Shown in pieces: positions 5,600-5,833 of a stretch of 5,833 bases of DNA. Under the pieces are notes generated by a model, which saw only the letters and a list, made by a program, of their open reading frames with translations, did not search any database and was not told the DNA's origin. The stretch comes from an uncultured Collinsella sp. (GTDB lineage: Bacteria > Actinomycetota > Coriobacteriia > Coriobacteriales > Coriobacteriaceae). The DNA lies in the NCBI GenBank assembly GCA_959596505.1, contig CAUFWM010000066.1:1-5833 (forward strand). The letters run 5' to 3'. Within the stretch, counting starts at the first letter, position 1; the number at the start of each line of letters is the position of its first letter. A program made the position numbers and the translations under genes.

Positions 5600-5688
5600 A
5601 AATCACCCCGCGACTTCTTGGACGATTTTTCAAGCAATATTTTCAATTGCAGATGCATACCGTTAATTGCTTTCAGCAGGTAGACAGC

Positions 5689-5717
5689 TTGAAGTCTATC
5701 AAAGACGATTGAATAAC
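5689..5717 (+). promoter_or_regulatory. Candidate plus-strand promoter
   Basis: TTGAAG (5689-5694; 4 of 6 matches to -35), a 17-bp spacer and AATAAC (5712-5717; 4 of 6 matches to -10). The start would be near 5724, about 39 nt before the ATG at 5763. Modest matches in AT-richer DNA, so this is tentative. Confidence 0.3.
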
Positions 5718-5762
5718 ATCTCAAAGCAATAAGCCCAACCTAGTCGTTTAAGAACGTCCCCA

Positions 5763-5833
5763 ATGACCACCTCTAAGGCGCCGCAGGTTGAGCATAAGTC
5801 AGCGAAAACGCCCCTAAGCGAGCAAGGTGACGT
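5763..5833 (+). CDS. Possible N-terminus of a plus-strand gene, cut by the window end
   Basis: An open frame starts at ATG 5763 and runs off the window after 23 codons. The visible residues are hydrophilic and begin MTTSKAPQVEHKSAKTPLSE. Most third positions are G or C, as in the housekeeping genes, and a candidate promoter ends at 5717. No good ribosome binding site precedes the ATG. The minus strand is also open here (5833 to a stop at 5699), so the strand is not certain. No function can be assigned from so short a piece. Confidence 0.3.
   Translation, partial: MTTSKAPQVEHKSAKTPLSEQGD

Larger units (their letters stand above)
5425..5762. other. Non-coding, AT-richer region upstream of prmC
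   Basis: About 340 bp without a supportable gene. GC is about 44% over 5521-5700, against about 72% in a sampled stretch of prmC (4141-4200). It holds several palindromes and short repeats listed separately, and three copies of AAGCAAT in mixed orientation (near 5633, 5666 and 5724). The prfA gene often found before prmC is absent. It is best read as an intergenic regulatory region between prmC and a possible divergent gene to the right. Confidence 0.5.

Noticed and set aside
5682..5700. Stem-loop GGTAGAC / GTCTATC as a terminator
   Set aside because: A 7-bp stem with one G-T pair, but no T-run follows on either strand and it overlaps the candidate plus-strand promoter.
5386..5712. A 108-codon plus-strand open frame in the region upstream of prmC
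   Set aside because: It has no ribosome binding site, starts inside the likely prmC leader, runs through the palindromes and repeats, and its protein has no recognisable domain or high-GC codon bias.

Overview
The window looks like a chromosomal segment of a GC-rich Actinomycetota, most likely a gut Coriobacteriia (Collinsella-like). The basis is the high-GC codon use (for example, about 85% G/C at third positions in the first 41 glpK codons), actinobacterial-looking protein sequences, and the grouping of prmC, tsaC and upp. This is inference; no marker gene was searched.

All confidently called genes are on the minus strand, so transcription runs right to left: prmC (5349-4099) > hicA (4030-3845) > hicB (3833-3387) > tsaC (3252-2509) > glpK (2495-954) > upp (831-184). 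The outer genes are housekeeping: PrmC methylates release factors, TsaC starts the tRNA t6A modification, GlpK phosphorylates glycerol and Upp salvages uracil. tsaC and glpK are tightly coupled, with 13 nt between them and the glpK ribosome binding site touching the tsaC stop codon. glpK and upp are separated by 122 nt.

A HicAB toxin-antitoxin module sits between prmC and tsaC. It is preceded by a 48-nt stretch of about 17% GC that carries a consensus-like promoter. The -10 box lies inside a perfect 9+9 bp inverted repeat, a natural candidate for the HicB autorepression operator. hicA has about 48% GC at third positions, unlike its neighbours, which suggests it was acquired. The antitoxin joins a HicB N-terminal domain to what looks like a MerR/excisionase-type helix-turn-helix.

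Two housekeeping enzymes carry in-frame insertions. PrmC has about 100 extra Ala/Glu-rich residues between its N-terminal domain and its methyltransferase domain. TsaC has roughly 28 extra residues before its K-x-R motif. A strong 13-bp stem lies in the hicB-tsaC gap directly upstream of the tsaC ribosome binding site. GlpK keeps its glycerol pocket but has changed nucleotide-loop residues.

The right end (5350-5833) has no confident gene. It is AT-richer (about 44% GC over 5521-5700), lacks the prfA gene often found before prmC, and is dense in palindromes and short repeats. It probably is a divergent regulatory region between prmC and a possible plus-strand gene starting at 5763. The left end (1-183) is a short non-coding gap downstream of upp; an ATG with a plausible ribosome binding site at position 3 (minus strand) may start the next gene.
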